Source of the DNA: Calothrix sp. PCC 7507
Lineage (GTDB): Bacteria > Cyanobacteriota > Cyanobacteriia > Cyanobacteriales > Nostocaceae
Reading direction: 5' to 3'
Assembly: GCF_000316575.1 (NCBI RefSeq)
Contig: NC_019682.1
Span: 3,532,001 to 3,596,000 of the forward strand
DNA length: 64,000 nucleotides
Part shown: positions 37,259 to 46,204 of the stretch, piece after piece
Layout of the letters: every line of letters starts with the position of its first letter
How positions within the stretch are numbered: position 1 is the first letter of the stretch
Position numbers and translations under genes: made by a program
Notes under the pieces: generated by a model
The model's database searches: none
Seen by the model: only the letters and a program-made list of their open reading frames with translations
What the model was told of the DNA's origin: nothing

Positions 37259-37997
37259 TCAACAAAGTTCACAATTCAAAATTACGAATTATGAATTTTG
37301 AATGCAGAATTGTATGGATGGATTGTTGACCAATAATTCCTTGATGGTACAGAGCAAGCGGATTTATCCGTGGAATCAATCCAAAATCCGTCTTAAAAAG
37401 TTTGCTCAACGGGGGGAACCCCACGCCAGTTCTCTCAAGTCGGCAGAGCCGCCCACGAGACTGGCTCCGCACCGCAACGCCAGTTGCTTTAAGCCGGGGA
37501 ACCCGTCCAACGCACTGGCTCAACTTTTCGCAAAATCTAAAATTTCCCAGCCCCTGGATTTATCCGCAGGGTCAATCCAAAATCTAAAATCCAAAATTGT
37601 CTGACTCTAGGCTATCTTACGAAAGAAGGTAAAGCTCTAAAGCCTTGCTCCCTCTTAAAATGTTGCTTCCCGAGGGAGACCCTTCTAGAATTTTTCGTTA
37701 TGTGGACGACGTAGTGTTCCCTATTTTTTCATTGGTAATTGACGCACTTGATCCCCGCTACCACAGTTATTTTCTAGTCTGTAGAAAATTATTGTCATTT
37801 AGCTAGACTAGAGTCTATCAAAAGCTATTCTCAGGATACCTTTAGAGTGGGGATCATCTATTATTTTGCTGCTTATCAAGATTTGATGAATTATTTGTAA
37901 GCATTTAGCATAGATTCTCAATAAGCAATGTTTGTTGCAAATTGCTCAAAATATTTGTTATATTCTCAACTAATAGGCTTTGTTGAGAAAAATTAGT
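37259..37997. other. Gap between sigC and furA
   Basis: About 740 bp without a gene. The first half holds dispersed repeats (near 37405-37530, GGGGAACCC-type elements with CACTGGCTC). The last 100 bp before furA are AT-rich and hold candidate iron-box sequences, listed separately. Confidence 0.5.
37910..37989 (+). promoter_or_regulatory. furA promoter region with candidate Fur boxes
   Basis: GATTCTCAATAAGCAATG near 37913 resembles a Fur-binding site, and an 8-bp perfect inverted repeat (TTCTCAAC / GTTGAGAA, about 37961-37988) lies just before the start codon. FurA of Anabaena represses its own gene, so autoregulation is expected. Exact boxes are inferred. Confidence 0.45.
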
Positions 37998-38453
37998 ATG
38001 ACTGTCTACACATCTAGTTCACTCAAGGCAGAATTAAATGACCGAGGTTGGCGTCTAACTCCGCAGCGAGAAACGATTTTACACATTTTTCAAGAGCTGC
38101 CACAAGGCGAACACCTCAGTGCTGAGGATCTTTACCATCGACTAGAAACCGATGGAGAAGGCATTAGTCTGTCAACTATCTATCGAACTTTGAAGTTGAT
38201 GGCTAGGATGGGAATATTGCGGGAACTTGAATTGGGGGAAGGACATAAACATTATGAACTAAACCAGCCATATCCCCATCACCACCATCACCTGATTTGT
38301 GTCAGATGCAATAGCACAATTGAGTTTAAAAACGACACAATTTTAAAAATTGGGGCAAAGACTGCTCAAAAAGAAGGCTTTCACCTATTGGATTGTCAAC
38401 TAACAATCCATGCAGTCTGCCCCCAGTGCCAACGGGCACTAATGCCTCTTTAG
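37998..38453 (+). CDS. furA: Ferric uptake regulator FurA
   Basis: This is an iron-dependent transcriptional repressor that also senses haem and redox state in Anabaena. The 151-residue product has the winged-helix DNA-binding part (LTPQRETILHIFQELPQGEH and ISLSTIYRTLKLM), the metal-binding run PHHHHHLICVRC and the C-terminal CPQC. Length equals Anabaena FurA as I recall. ATG 37998 (MTVYTSS) is chosen over a TTG six codons upstream. It is convergent with the peptidoglycan-binding gene, 94 bp apart, an arrangement that in PCC 7120 gives an antisense alpha-furA RNA. Confidence 0.93.
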   Translation: MTVYTSSSLKAELNDRGWRLTPQRETILHIFQELPQGEHLSAEDLYHRLETDGEGISLSTIYRTLKLMARMGILRELELGEGHKHYELNQPYPHHHHHLICVRCNSTIEFKNDTILKIGAKTAQKEGFHLLDCQLTIHAVCPQCQRALMPL

Positions 38454-38539
38454 TACCTAATTGGGATCGAAAACCGAGGGTTTCAAACGCTGTTATCGGA
38501 GGTAGGCTACCAATTGGTTACTCGTAGTGACAACGACTG

Positions 38540-38565
38540 AGCGGATGCTAAAAGCGTCCGCTTTT
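38540..38565 (+). terminator. furA terminator overlapping the convergent gene
   Basis: A 10-bp stem AGCGGATGCT / AGCGTCCGCT (one G-U), loop of three A, followed by TTT. It overlaps the stop codon of the peptidoglycan-binding gene on the other strand. It is stronger in the plus direction. Weak minus-strand termination would allow antisense read-through into furA. Confidence 0.6.
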
Positions 38566-39735
38566 GATGTCTTTGAGACTAACTCCGTAAAATTCTTGAG
38601 CTTGCTTGATTGCTTTTTTGGTATCGTCTGCCATCACACCGTTCAGTTGGCCTTTATAAAAACCCTTGTCTCTTAATCTTCTTTGGATTTCCAAGACGCT
38701 AAATTCACTTGTTGAAGCAGTGCTAACTGAGCTATGTAACTTCGCTCTGGTAGTGGGGCCAGCAACCCCACTGGCTGCTAAATAATTAGCTGCTTGAAAT
38801 CTGCGGACAGCATCTGTGGTGTTGGGGCCATAGTAGCCATTTGGCTCGCCTCCTAAATATCCTGCTTGAATCAAATGCTCTTGGAGAACTCGAACTGCTT
38901 CGCCGCGATCGCCTAGCCTGAGTTTGTCTCCCTTTGCTGCTACTGGCTCCTTAGCGTCATCGTCGCCATTGCCAACGCCATTTTGTGGCAATTTAGCTAG
39001 TGTTACTGGGCCGACAATACCATCAGCGTTTAATTTATAAGCCTCTTGGAACCGCTTGACGGCTTCTTCGGTAATGGGGCCAAATATCCCTGTGGCATTA
39101 CCGTAGTAATAACCTGCAACTCTCAACCGTTCTTGCAAGGCTCTGACATCTTCACCTTCATCACCTTTAACTAGAAGGTTGGGACTGCGGCGTTTGCTAG
39201 CTACAGAACTAGGTGTGCTTGACTTTTTAGCTGATTCACTGACAGCAGTGGGTTTTTTAGTCTGTGTATTCATCACAGCCGCTTTTGTGACTGACGCACT
39301 GACAGCAGTGGGTTTTTTAGCTTGTGCTACTAAAGCTGGCGATCGCCATTTATCTAATTTTTGCAGAGTAGTTGCGCTCACAATGCCGTCAACTGGTAAA
39401 TCTGCAGCTTTTTGGAACCGCCGCACAGCATCTTCTGTAGGGAAATCATATACTTGAGTGATAGGAGCTTGATAAAAGCCTACTCTTTTCAGTTGTTGTT
39501 GCAAATTTCTGACGGAGGGGCCTTGATCGCCTCTTTCTAATGCCAAGACGCTGCTCACAGCACCGAGAACTGACAAGGTGAGCGCCAGAGGCAGCATATA
39601 TTTCCAAGCTTTGCCAGAAAGTCGTTTCCAATCTGGGGTAGCTGCTTTGTTTAACAAGTAGCTCAGAGAAACCAATTCATTGGATTGGTTGTCTTCGTAG
39701 GCAAAGGCTAGATGCAAGTACGCAATGTTGTCCAT
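38548..39735 (-). CDS. Peptidoglycan-binding domain protein (Alr1690-like)
   Basis: A 395-residue envelope protein. After a cytoplasmic head of about 45 residues comes one membrane segment (WKYMLPLALTLSVLGAVSSVLA), then four copies of the PG_binding_1 module, each starting like GDxGxxVRxLQxxLxxxGYY (about residues 68, 190, 272 and 345). The linkers are Ser/Thr/Lys-rich, with duplicated TAVSASVTKAAV / TAVSESAKKS peptides. It probably binds the cell wall from the periplasmic side. It is convergent with furA. In PCC 7120 the equivalent alr1690 transcript continues as an antisense RNA over furA. No catalytic domain is visible. Confidence 0.88.
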   Translation of the reverse strand: MDNIAYLHLAFAYEDNQSNELVSLSYLLNKAATPDWKRLSGKAWKYMLPLALTLSVLGAVSSVLALERGDQGPSVRNLQQQLKRVGFYQAPITQVYDFPTEDAVRRFQKAADLPVDGIVSATTLQKLDKWRSPALVAQAKKPTAVSASVTKAAVMNTQTKKPTAVSESAKKSSTPSSVASKRRSPNLLVKGDEGEDVRALQERLRVAGYYYGNATGIFGPITEEAVKRFQEAYKLNADGIVGPVTLAKLPQNGVGNGDDDAKEPVAAKGDKLRLGDRGEAVRVLQEHLIQAGYLGGEPNGYYGPNTTDAVRRFQAANYLAASGVAGPTTRAKLHSSVSTASTSEFSVLEIQRRLRDKGFYKGQLNGVMADDTKKAIKQAQEFYGVSLKDIKSGRF

Positions 39736-39753
39736 ATTCGAGTCCTACACCAC

Positions 39754-41130
39754 TTATTTTTCTTCGATTGCTGCTTCAGCTTGATGTACTAAGTTGCGTA
39801 AACTTTCTAAAGTTTGTATGTTTACATCCTCCCATAAATTGCGCTTGTGTGCTTCTAACAATCTTTCAGCAATATCACGCAACGCATGGGGATTTTTTTC
39901 TTGAATAAATTCTGCAACAACGGGATCAAGTAAATAAGCTTCTACTACTCCCTGATACATATAATCTTCGACACAATGGGCTGTAGCATCATAGGCGAAT
40001 AAAAAATCTACTGTCGCCGCCATTTCAAAAGCACCTTTATAACCGTGGCGCATCACGCCCGCAATCCATTTAGGATTAACTACACGAGAACGATATACCC
40101 TGGCGATTTCCTCTCGCAGTTGGCGGATGCGTGGTTGGGCGGGAATAGAATTATCACCAAAATAAGTTTGGGGATTTTTTCCTTGCAAAGATCGAACTGC
40201 AGCGGTTAAACCACCTTGAAATTGATAATAATCATCAGAATCGAGTATGTCGTGTTCGCGGTTGTCTTGGTTTTGCAGAACAACTTGCATTTTCCCCAGG
40301 CGCTGTTCAAAGGCTTCGGGGGCAGCAATTCCCACTAACCCTCCTTTACCTTCAGCAGTAACACTAGTGTAGGCGTAGCAACTCCAGTTGATGTAAGCAC
40401 GTGCTAAATCCTGGTCATCTGTCCAATTTTGTGATTCTATTAAGCCTTGGAGTCCGGCACCGTAAGCACCTGGTTGAGAGCCAAAGATGCGATAGCGCGA
40501 TCGCTCAATTGCAGTTTTTGAACTTAAACCTTGTGTCATCCAAAATTCTGTATCTTGGATCACTTGAGCAGCTAAAGGGTTTTGCTCTGGTGGTTCATTT
40601 AATGCTGCCACCGCTGTCACTGCTTGCTCAAATAAATCAATTAAGTTGGGGAAAGCATCCCGAAAGAATCCCGAAATTCGCAAAGTCACATCTACACGGG
40701 GACGTTGCAAAAGCGATAGGGGTAAGATTTCAAAATCTACTACCCGCCGTGCTGCACCATCCCATACGGGACGCACACCCAACAACGCCAACGCCTCGGC
40801 GATGTCATCACCTCCAGTCCGCATGGTGGCTGTGCCCCATACAGACAAGGCTAGTGTTTGGGGATACTCACCGTTTTCTTGGGTATAGCATTCAATCAGA
40901 GTCTCAGCGGCTTTCCTGCCGATATCCCAGGCTATTTCTGTAGGTAAAGCCCGAATATCAACTGAGTAAAAGTTTTTACCTGTGGGTAGGACTTCCGGTC
41001 GTCCCCGCGTGGGTGCGCCAGATGCACCACTGGGGATATATTTTCCATCGAGTCCCCGGAGTAAATTAGTAACTTCTTGGTCAGTTTTTTGTAAAGCCGG
41101 GATGAGTTTTGATTTGATCCAGTCGAGTGT
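39754..41130 (-). pseudogene. cobN: Cobaltochelatase CobN, C-terminal part in shifted frame
   Basis: This is the C-terminal third of CobN/magnesium-chelatase-H-type proteins, which insert cobalt into hydrogenobyrinic acid diamide for vitamin B12. Conserved sequence starts at about 41127 (LDWIKSKLIPALQKTDQEVT), continues through YIPSGASGAPTRGRPEVLP and the VWGTATMRTGGDDIAEAL block, and ends normally. This frame is open up to 41196 but has no start codon before a TTG at 40848. It is one base out of register with the upstream part. It can be made only if the C-rich tract at 41131-41190 is corrected or slipped, or as a detached fragment. Confidence 0.8.
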
Positions 41131-43840
41131 AGGGGGGAGTGAGGCAGGGGGAGTGAGGCAGGGGGCAGGGGGCAGGGGGGCAGGGGGCAGGGGGTGTTAA
41201 AAGCTCGGCGGTTGGGGATAAAAGCTCGGAGTTTGGGGATAAAAGCTTGGCGGTTGGAGATAAAAGCTTGGCGGTTGGAGATAAAAGCTTGGCGGTTGGT
41301 GCTAAAAGCTCGGTGATTGGAGATAAAAGCTCGGAGTTTGGTGCTAAAAGCTCGGAGTTTGATGTTAAAAGCTCGGTGGTTGGAGATAAAAGCTTGGCGG
41401 TTGGTGCTAAAAGCTCGGTGGTTGATGTTAAAAGCTCGGAGTTTGATGTTAAAAGCTGCTCAACTAAGAAAGCTGCATGTTCTTCCAGGACTTCGACAAC
41501 ATCACCGAGGGTGTGACAGGATTTGCCATTGACTACAGATAATTCACCACTGGCTATTGACAAATCGGCTGTGAGTGGATCGAAATCTAAACCCCAATCT
41601 TGAGCGATCGCCCTGGTAATACCTATTGAATAACGATTGGGGATGCGAGCGATCGCTACAATTAAATCTCGCAGTTGTCGTCCTTGGGGACATTGCCCGA
41701 AAATATGTAACCCATCGCGGATTTGGGCTTCTTTTAATTCACAAAGATAGCCATTGATAGAATTCAAAATTAAAACTTCCCAATTCAGAAAGTCTTGGTC
41801 ATTTTGAATACCTAAATCGCGGTGAAGATTTTCTTGAATAACTAAGTTACGGATGCGATCGCATATTATCGGTAATCTTCCAGGATCTAAACTTTCCGCC
41901 TCATAATATTCATCAATTAAATTTTCCAACTGTTGCAAGGCACCGTAGAGTTCGGCGCGAGTCATTGGCGGTGTCAAGTGATCGATAATCACCGCTTGAG
42001 CGCGACGCTTGGCTTGGGAACCTTCACCAGGATCATTAACAATAAACGGGTATAAGTGAGGAAGCGCGCCTAAAGCCACTTCGGGATAACAACTACTAGA
42101 TAAAGCCAGACTTTTACCGGGTAGCCATTCCAGGTTTCCATGTTTCCCTACATGCACGACTGCATCAGCACCGAAACTTTCTCTTACCCAGTGATAAAAA
42201 GCTAAATAAGCATGGGTTGGTTCCAAATCCGGTGCATGATAATTCAAACTAGGGTCAAGATCATAGCCTCGTGATGGTTGAATGCCGATGAAGATATTGC
42301 CGAGTTGGATACCGGGGATGGGGTACACTTCGACTGCGCTCAGTGACCGGGCATCAGAGGAGAGTCCCCAGCGATCGTTAATACTTTGTTGTACGGTTTC
42401 TGGTAGGGAGGTGAAATATTCTTGATACTCGGCTACAGAGAGACTTTGTGCCACCGAACGCCAATCCCTACCCTCTGGATCATTGGTTACACCAGCGGTG
42501 AGACGTTGGATTAACTCATCACTGTTAGCGGGTAAATTTTCCACTTCATAACCAGCCGACTGTAAAGCCTGGAGAATTTCCACACAACTAGCTGGCGTGT
42601 CCAACCCGACACCATTAGCAAGGCGGCCATCGCGGTTGGGGTAATTTGCCAAAATTAGGGCAATGCGGCGCTCTTGGGGAGGTTTAGAGCGGAGGCGTAC
42701 CCAATTAGCAGCTAATTGAGTGACAAACTCAATGCGATCGCTCACTGGCTCATAAACCACCACATCGGTTTCTAAGTCAGGATTGCGAGTTTGCACCGCC
42801 TTAAAAGACACCGCCCGACTAATAATCCGTCCATCCACCTCTGGTAGTGCCACATTCATGGCAATATCGCGGGGAGACAACCCTTGTGATTGCAATTCCC
42901 ATTGTTCAACCGCTCCACCACTGAGAATTACCTGCAAGACAGGCACATCCAAAGTTTCCCACAACTCGACTTGGGGTGTTTCTGTTTCCAACCGCGCTAA
43001 AGAAAAACTCGTAGTATTCAACAGCAGTCCAATTTGTTCCCCTTCTTTCGGCTGGAAAAACTCTTTTAACTCAGCTTGAATATCCGGATCGCGCAGTGAA
43101 GAAACAAAAACAGGCACAGGTTGTAAATTTTTCTCTACCAAAGCAGCACATAAAGCATCAATTACCTTGACATTTCCCGCCAAATAATGAGCGCGGTAGA
43201 AGAGGATGCCGATTTTTGGGGAAGTGTGGGGAGTGTGGGAAGTGTGGGAATCATAATTTTCCACTACTCCCCCATCTCCCCTACCTCCCAATCCCCACTC
43301 ATATAACCCCACACTAGGAACTAACATCGGCGACGGGGGATTAAAAGCAGTTAAAAGGCTCTGATCAGCAATGAACTTGAGAGCATTAACAACATTTTCT
43401 ACGCCACCTTGCCTGAAGTATTGCCATACCTGGTTAACAACATCCAGAGACACGGTAGACTGGGAGACTAAATCAGGATCAAGTGCATCGTCTCCTGGCA
43501 TTACAATGAGAGTACTACCATTACGTTGAGCAATCTCCTGCACCACTTCTAAGCCATAAGCCCAGTAGGAACGTCCTCCTAATAGGCGCAAAATAATTAC
43601 CTGGGCAAATTCTAAAACTTGCTCACCATAAGTGTCTATGCTTATTTGTTGCTGTAACTGCAATAGGTTAGCAACTCTCAATGCCGGAAATGTAGCGGGT
43701 AATTTAGGGATTGCCGCTGCCAGGGTTTGAATGTCGGTATCAGCAGCCGTGATCAACACGAAAGGAGCGGGAGTTTGTTCTATAAAAATCAGGCTTTCTG
43801 ACTGATTCCATCCACCAGATGTGGCACTTATACGATGCAT
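41081..43840 (-). CDS. cobN: Cobaltochelatase CobN, N-terminal and central part
   Basis: This 919-residue reading frame covers about the first two thirds of CobN, the large tetrapyrrole-binding subunit of aerobic cobaltochelatase. Family sequence includes RLANGVGLDTPASCVEILQA, DAVVHVGKHGNLEWLPGKSL, LGALPHLYPFIVNDPGEGSQ and RRAQAVIIDHLTPPMT. After HAAFLVEQLL the protein runs into 13 imperfect 7-residue repeats (41193-41463), then proline-rich sequence, and ends out of frame. A second repeat-derived insertion lies at 43218-43300 (SHTSHTPHTSP). The start is ATG 43840. Whether the cell makes full CobN depends on the tract at 41131-41190. ChlH is excluded by the CobN-type sequence. No cobalamin riboswitch was recognised upstream. 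Confidence 0.88.
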   Translation of the reverse strand: MHRISATSGGWNQSESLIFIEQTPAPFVLITAADTDIQTLAAAIPKLPATFPALRVANLLQLQQQISIDTYGEQVLEFAQVIILRLLGGRSYWAYGLEVVQEIAQRNGSTLIVMPGDDALDPDLVSQSTVSLDVVNQVWQYFRQGGVENVVNALKFIADQSLLTAFNPPSPMLVPSVGLYEWGLGGRGDGGVVENYDSHTSHTPHTSPKIGILFYRAHYLAGNVKVIDALCAALVEKNLQPVPVFVSSLRDPDIQAELKEFFQPKEGEQIGLLLNTTSFSLARLETETPQVELWETLDVPVLQVILSGGAVEQWELQSQGLSPRDIAMNVALPEVDGRIISRAVSFKAVQTRNPDLETDVVVYEPVSDRIEFVTQLAANWVRLRSKPPQERRIALILANYPNRDGRLANGVGLDTPASCVEILQALQSAGYEVENLPANSDELIQRLTAGVTNDPEGRDWRSVAQSLSVAEYQEYFTSLPETVQQSINDRWGLSSDARSLSAVEVYPIPGIQLGNIFIGIQPSRGYDLDPSLNYHAPDLEPTHAYLAFYHWVRESFGADAVVHVGKHGNLEWLPGKSLALSSSCYPEVALGALPHLYPFIVNDPGEGSQAKRRAQAVIIDHLTPPMTRAELYGALQQLENLIDEYYEAESLDPGRLPIICDRIRNLVIQENLHRDLGIQNDQDFLNWEVLILNSINGYLCELKEAQIRDGLHIFGQCPQGRQLRDLIVAIARIPNRYSIGITRAIAQDWGLDFDPLTADLSIASGELSVVNGKSCHTLGDVVEVLEEHAAFLVEQLLTSNSELLTSTTELLAPTAKLLSPTTELLTSNSELLAPNSELLSPITELLAPTAKLLSPTAKLLSPTAKLLSPNSELLSPTAELLTPPAPCPPAPCPLPHSPCLTPPYTRLDQIKTHPGFTKN
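41131..41190. repeat. Slip-prone heptamer tract in cobN
   Basis: On the plus strand there are five units of CAGGGGG, one of which carries six G instead of five (41175-41180), then two GAGTGAGG units and another six-G run at 41132-41137. Removing one base from either six-base run joins the two cobN frames with no stop codon between. Confidence 0.85.
41193..41463 (-). repeat. 21-bp in-frame repeat array in cobN
   Basis: About 13 tandem 21-bp units encode 7-residue repeats of the type SELLTSN, TELLAPT, AKLLSPT and SELLSPT. Units differ at a few positions, so the array has expanded and then diverged or been gene-converted. The reading frame is preserved across it. Confidence 0.9.
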
Positions 43841-44047
43841 AATCCTTTATTACCGTCTTAAACTGTTGATTGGAACACAATACAAAAAACCTTTGAGCTT
43901 CAGCAGCTAGCCCTTCTCGCTAGTGCAGCATGTCTGAAATAAACCAACCATTACAAAACGCTCAAATGCTGACTGTAAAACTTTCTTCCTTTCATACTTC
44001 ATACTTCATACTTCAGAATTCAGCCTTTTTGTACTAGACTTTTGACA

Positions 44048-46015
44048 ATGCTTAGTTCTCCTGATTTGAGCTTTTCTCGAACCTTGCCTTTAAATGTATT
44101 TAATCAGCTTGGGGAATTATTAGAGCAGATGGCTCAAGCAGTGGGAAATGACACTTTGATCCTGACAGAAGCAGTGCTAGTAAGAATACGCATACCTGCG
44201 GAGTGGCAAGGGCAAAAGTTTACACTCTTGGTTTCGGAGAGATTTAGTGCGCTTTTGGTGGGTAAAAAAGAAGAGGTGGGGAAAGGAGAAGAGTTTACCT
44301 CGGTGAATGCTAGATTGACATTTAGTGCAGAAGCGATCGCCTCCTTTATCGCCAAACTGCAAGATTTATTTGGGTGCGATTCCTCTACTCATCAAAATAT
44401 TGAACGCTATTGTCAAATTCTCGCCCCCAATGATGCTACGCTCCAAGGTCAATTTACGCTGTTGTTATTAGAATATCTCTTGTTGTACCCAAATCAAGAG
44501 GGAACAGCGCTACCTAGTTCTAACTACCCTGATATTTATACTGATCAGTCGGTGGAAGATGCCCTAAAAAAGCGGATTTCCCAAGAGCGGTTATTGCATC
44601 AGATAACAACCCAGATTCGCAAGAGTCTAGATTTGCCCATAATTATGGCAACGGCAGTTACACAAGTGAGTGAGTTTCTCAATTTAGACAGATTAGTAAT
44701 TTACAAATTTGATGGTTTAAAAGTCAAGAGTCAGCCCTTCGACTACGCTCAGGGCAAGGAGTTAGGAGTTAGGAGTCAGGAGTCAAGCTCTTTGGCGCTT
44801 AAATCTCAATTACCAGTACAAAACTATGAGCAGTATGGGGGTTGTGTTGTTCATGAAGCTCGCGCTAGAGATACTATCCCATCAGTCTTGAATTACAGGG
44901 AAGAAACTTGCTTTATACGAACCTCCCAATGTTGGGAGAAATATCGTCAAGGTTTTACTTTGGTTGTGGATGATGTGGAAAAAACTTATGCTCTGGAAGA
45001 GTGTTTGTTGAATTTTTTTAGGGAATCCCAAATTAGAGCTAAGTTGGCAGCACCAATTATATTTGAGGATAATCTCTGGGGGCTGCTAATTGCTCATCAG
45101 TGCAATGCTCCACGCCAATGGACTGAGAGTGAAATAAACTTGCTAAATGCGATCGCTGAACAATTAGCGATCGCTATTCATCAAGCTGAGTTAATGCGAA
45201 CTCTGCGAGACGCTACGCAAACACTCACGCAAGATAAACACACTCTTGAACAACAAGTTATTGAGCGGACAATGGCGCTGCGTGAGGCGCTACTCGCCGC
45301 TGAAGCAGCTAGCCGTCTCAGAAATGAATTTTTGGCTACCATCAGCCATGAATTGCTCACTCCTTTAACTTATGTCATTGGGATGTCTTCTACACTATTA
45401 CGCTGGCCTTTGGGTGAGTTGAGTCAAAGACAACGAGACTATCTACAAACCATCCACGATAGTGGCGAACATTTATTAGGAATGATCAATGACATTCTCG
45501 ATTTATCTCAAATCGAGGCGGGTAAAACAGTTTTAAATATTACAGAATTCTCCTTGGTAAGGATAGCGGAAAATACTGTAGAGTCGCTGCTGGGAAAAGC
45601 CAAGACAGAACAAATTAATCTCAAATTAGACGTGCAAATTGATCCAAGACGCGATCGCTTTAATGCTGATGTCCCACGAGTAGAACAAATCCTTACCAAT
45701 CTGTTAACTAATGCCATTAAATTCACTCCTGAAGATGGTAGCGTTACCTTACGCCTTTGGGTGGAAGATGACACCGCTATCTTTCAAGTAGAAGATACTG
45801 GGATTGGCATTCCTGAACATCAATTACCACTGCTATTTGAAAAATTTCACCAACTCGATACACCCTATCGCCGTCGCTACGCAGGTACAGGACTCGGTTT
45901 AGCTTTAACTAAACAACTCGTGGAACTCCATCGGGGGCGAATTGAAGTAGAGTCCACCGTGGGGATTGGTTCAATTTTTACCGTATGGATACCAGCCCAA
46001 TTGATGCGGGATTAG
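44048..46015 (+). CDS. GAF-domain sensor histidine kinase
   Basis: A 655-residue cytosolic two-component kinase. An uncharacterised N-terminal region of about 170 residues precedes a GAF domain (about 185-380, ITTQIRKSLDLPIIMATAVT onward, with LWGLLIAHQC at its end). A short coiled-coil, HisKA with phospho-acceptor His (FLATISHELLTPLTYV), and HATPase with N-box LLTNAIKFT, DTGIGIP and GTGLGLALTKQLV follow. No receiver domain or adjacent response regulator is seen. A dispersed repeat (44735-44759) has been read through in frame inside the GAF domain as SQPFDYAQGKELG, followed by heptamer-derived sequence. ATG 44048 is chosen over TTG 44042. The signal is unknown. Confidence 0.9.
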   Translation: MLSSPDLSFSRTLPLNVFNQLGELLEQMAQAVGNDTLILTEAVLVRIRIPAEWQGQKFTLLVSERFSALLVGKKEEVGKGEEFTSVNARLTFSAEAIASFIAKLQDLFGCDSSTHQNIERYCQILAPNDATLQGQFTLLLLEYLLLYPNQEGTALPSSNYPDIYTDQSVEDALKKRISQERLLHQITTQIRKSLDLPIIMATAVTQVSEFLNLDRLVIYKFDGLKVKSQPFDYAQGKELGVRSQESSSLALKSQLPVQNYEQYGGCVVHEARARDTIPSVLNYREETCFIRTSQCWEKYRQGFTLVVDDVEKTYALEECLLNFFRESQIRAKLAAPIIFEDNLWGLLIAHQCNAPRQWTESEINLLNAIAEQLAIAIHQAELMRTLRDATQTLTQDKHTLEQQVIERTMALREALLAAEAASRLRNEFLATISHELLTPLTYVIGMSSTLLRWPLGELSQRQRDYLQTIHDSGEHLLGMINDILDLSQIEAGKTVLNITEFSLVRIAENTVESLLGKAKTEQINLKLDVQIDPRRDRFNADVPRVEQILTNLLTNAIKFTPEDGSVTLRLWVEDDTAIFQVEDTGIGIPEHQLPLLFEKFHQLDTPYRRRYAGTGLGLALTKQLVELHRGRIEVESTVGIGSIFTVWIPAQLMRD

Positions 46016-46204
46016 GGATTGGGGACTGGGGACTGGGGACTGGGGATTGGGGGAGAAAATAACCTTGACTTTTGACTCTTGACTTTTGACACTTGACTTT
46101 TGACACTTGACTCTTGACTCTTGACTCTTGACTCTTGACTTTTGACTCTTGACTTTTGACTCTTGACTCTTGACTCTTGACTTTTGACTCTTGACCAATG
46201 ACAA
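46016..46204. repeat. Large heptamer repeat array before ackA
   Basis: GGGGACT units pass into about 18 units of TTGACTC / TTTGACT / TTGACAC and end in GACCAATGACAAATG, whose last ATG is the ackA start codon. It fills the whole histidine-kinase-to-ackA gap. Confidence 0.9.

Noticed and set aside
43841-44047. Cobalamin riboswitch upstream of cobN
   Set aside because: I looked for the B12-box pattern in the short leader and saw none, only TTCATAC tandem repeats.
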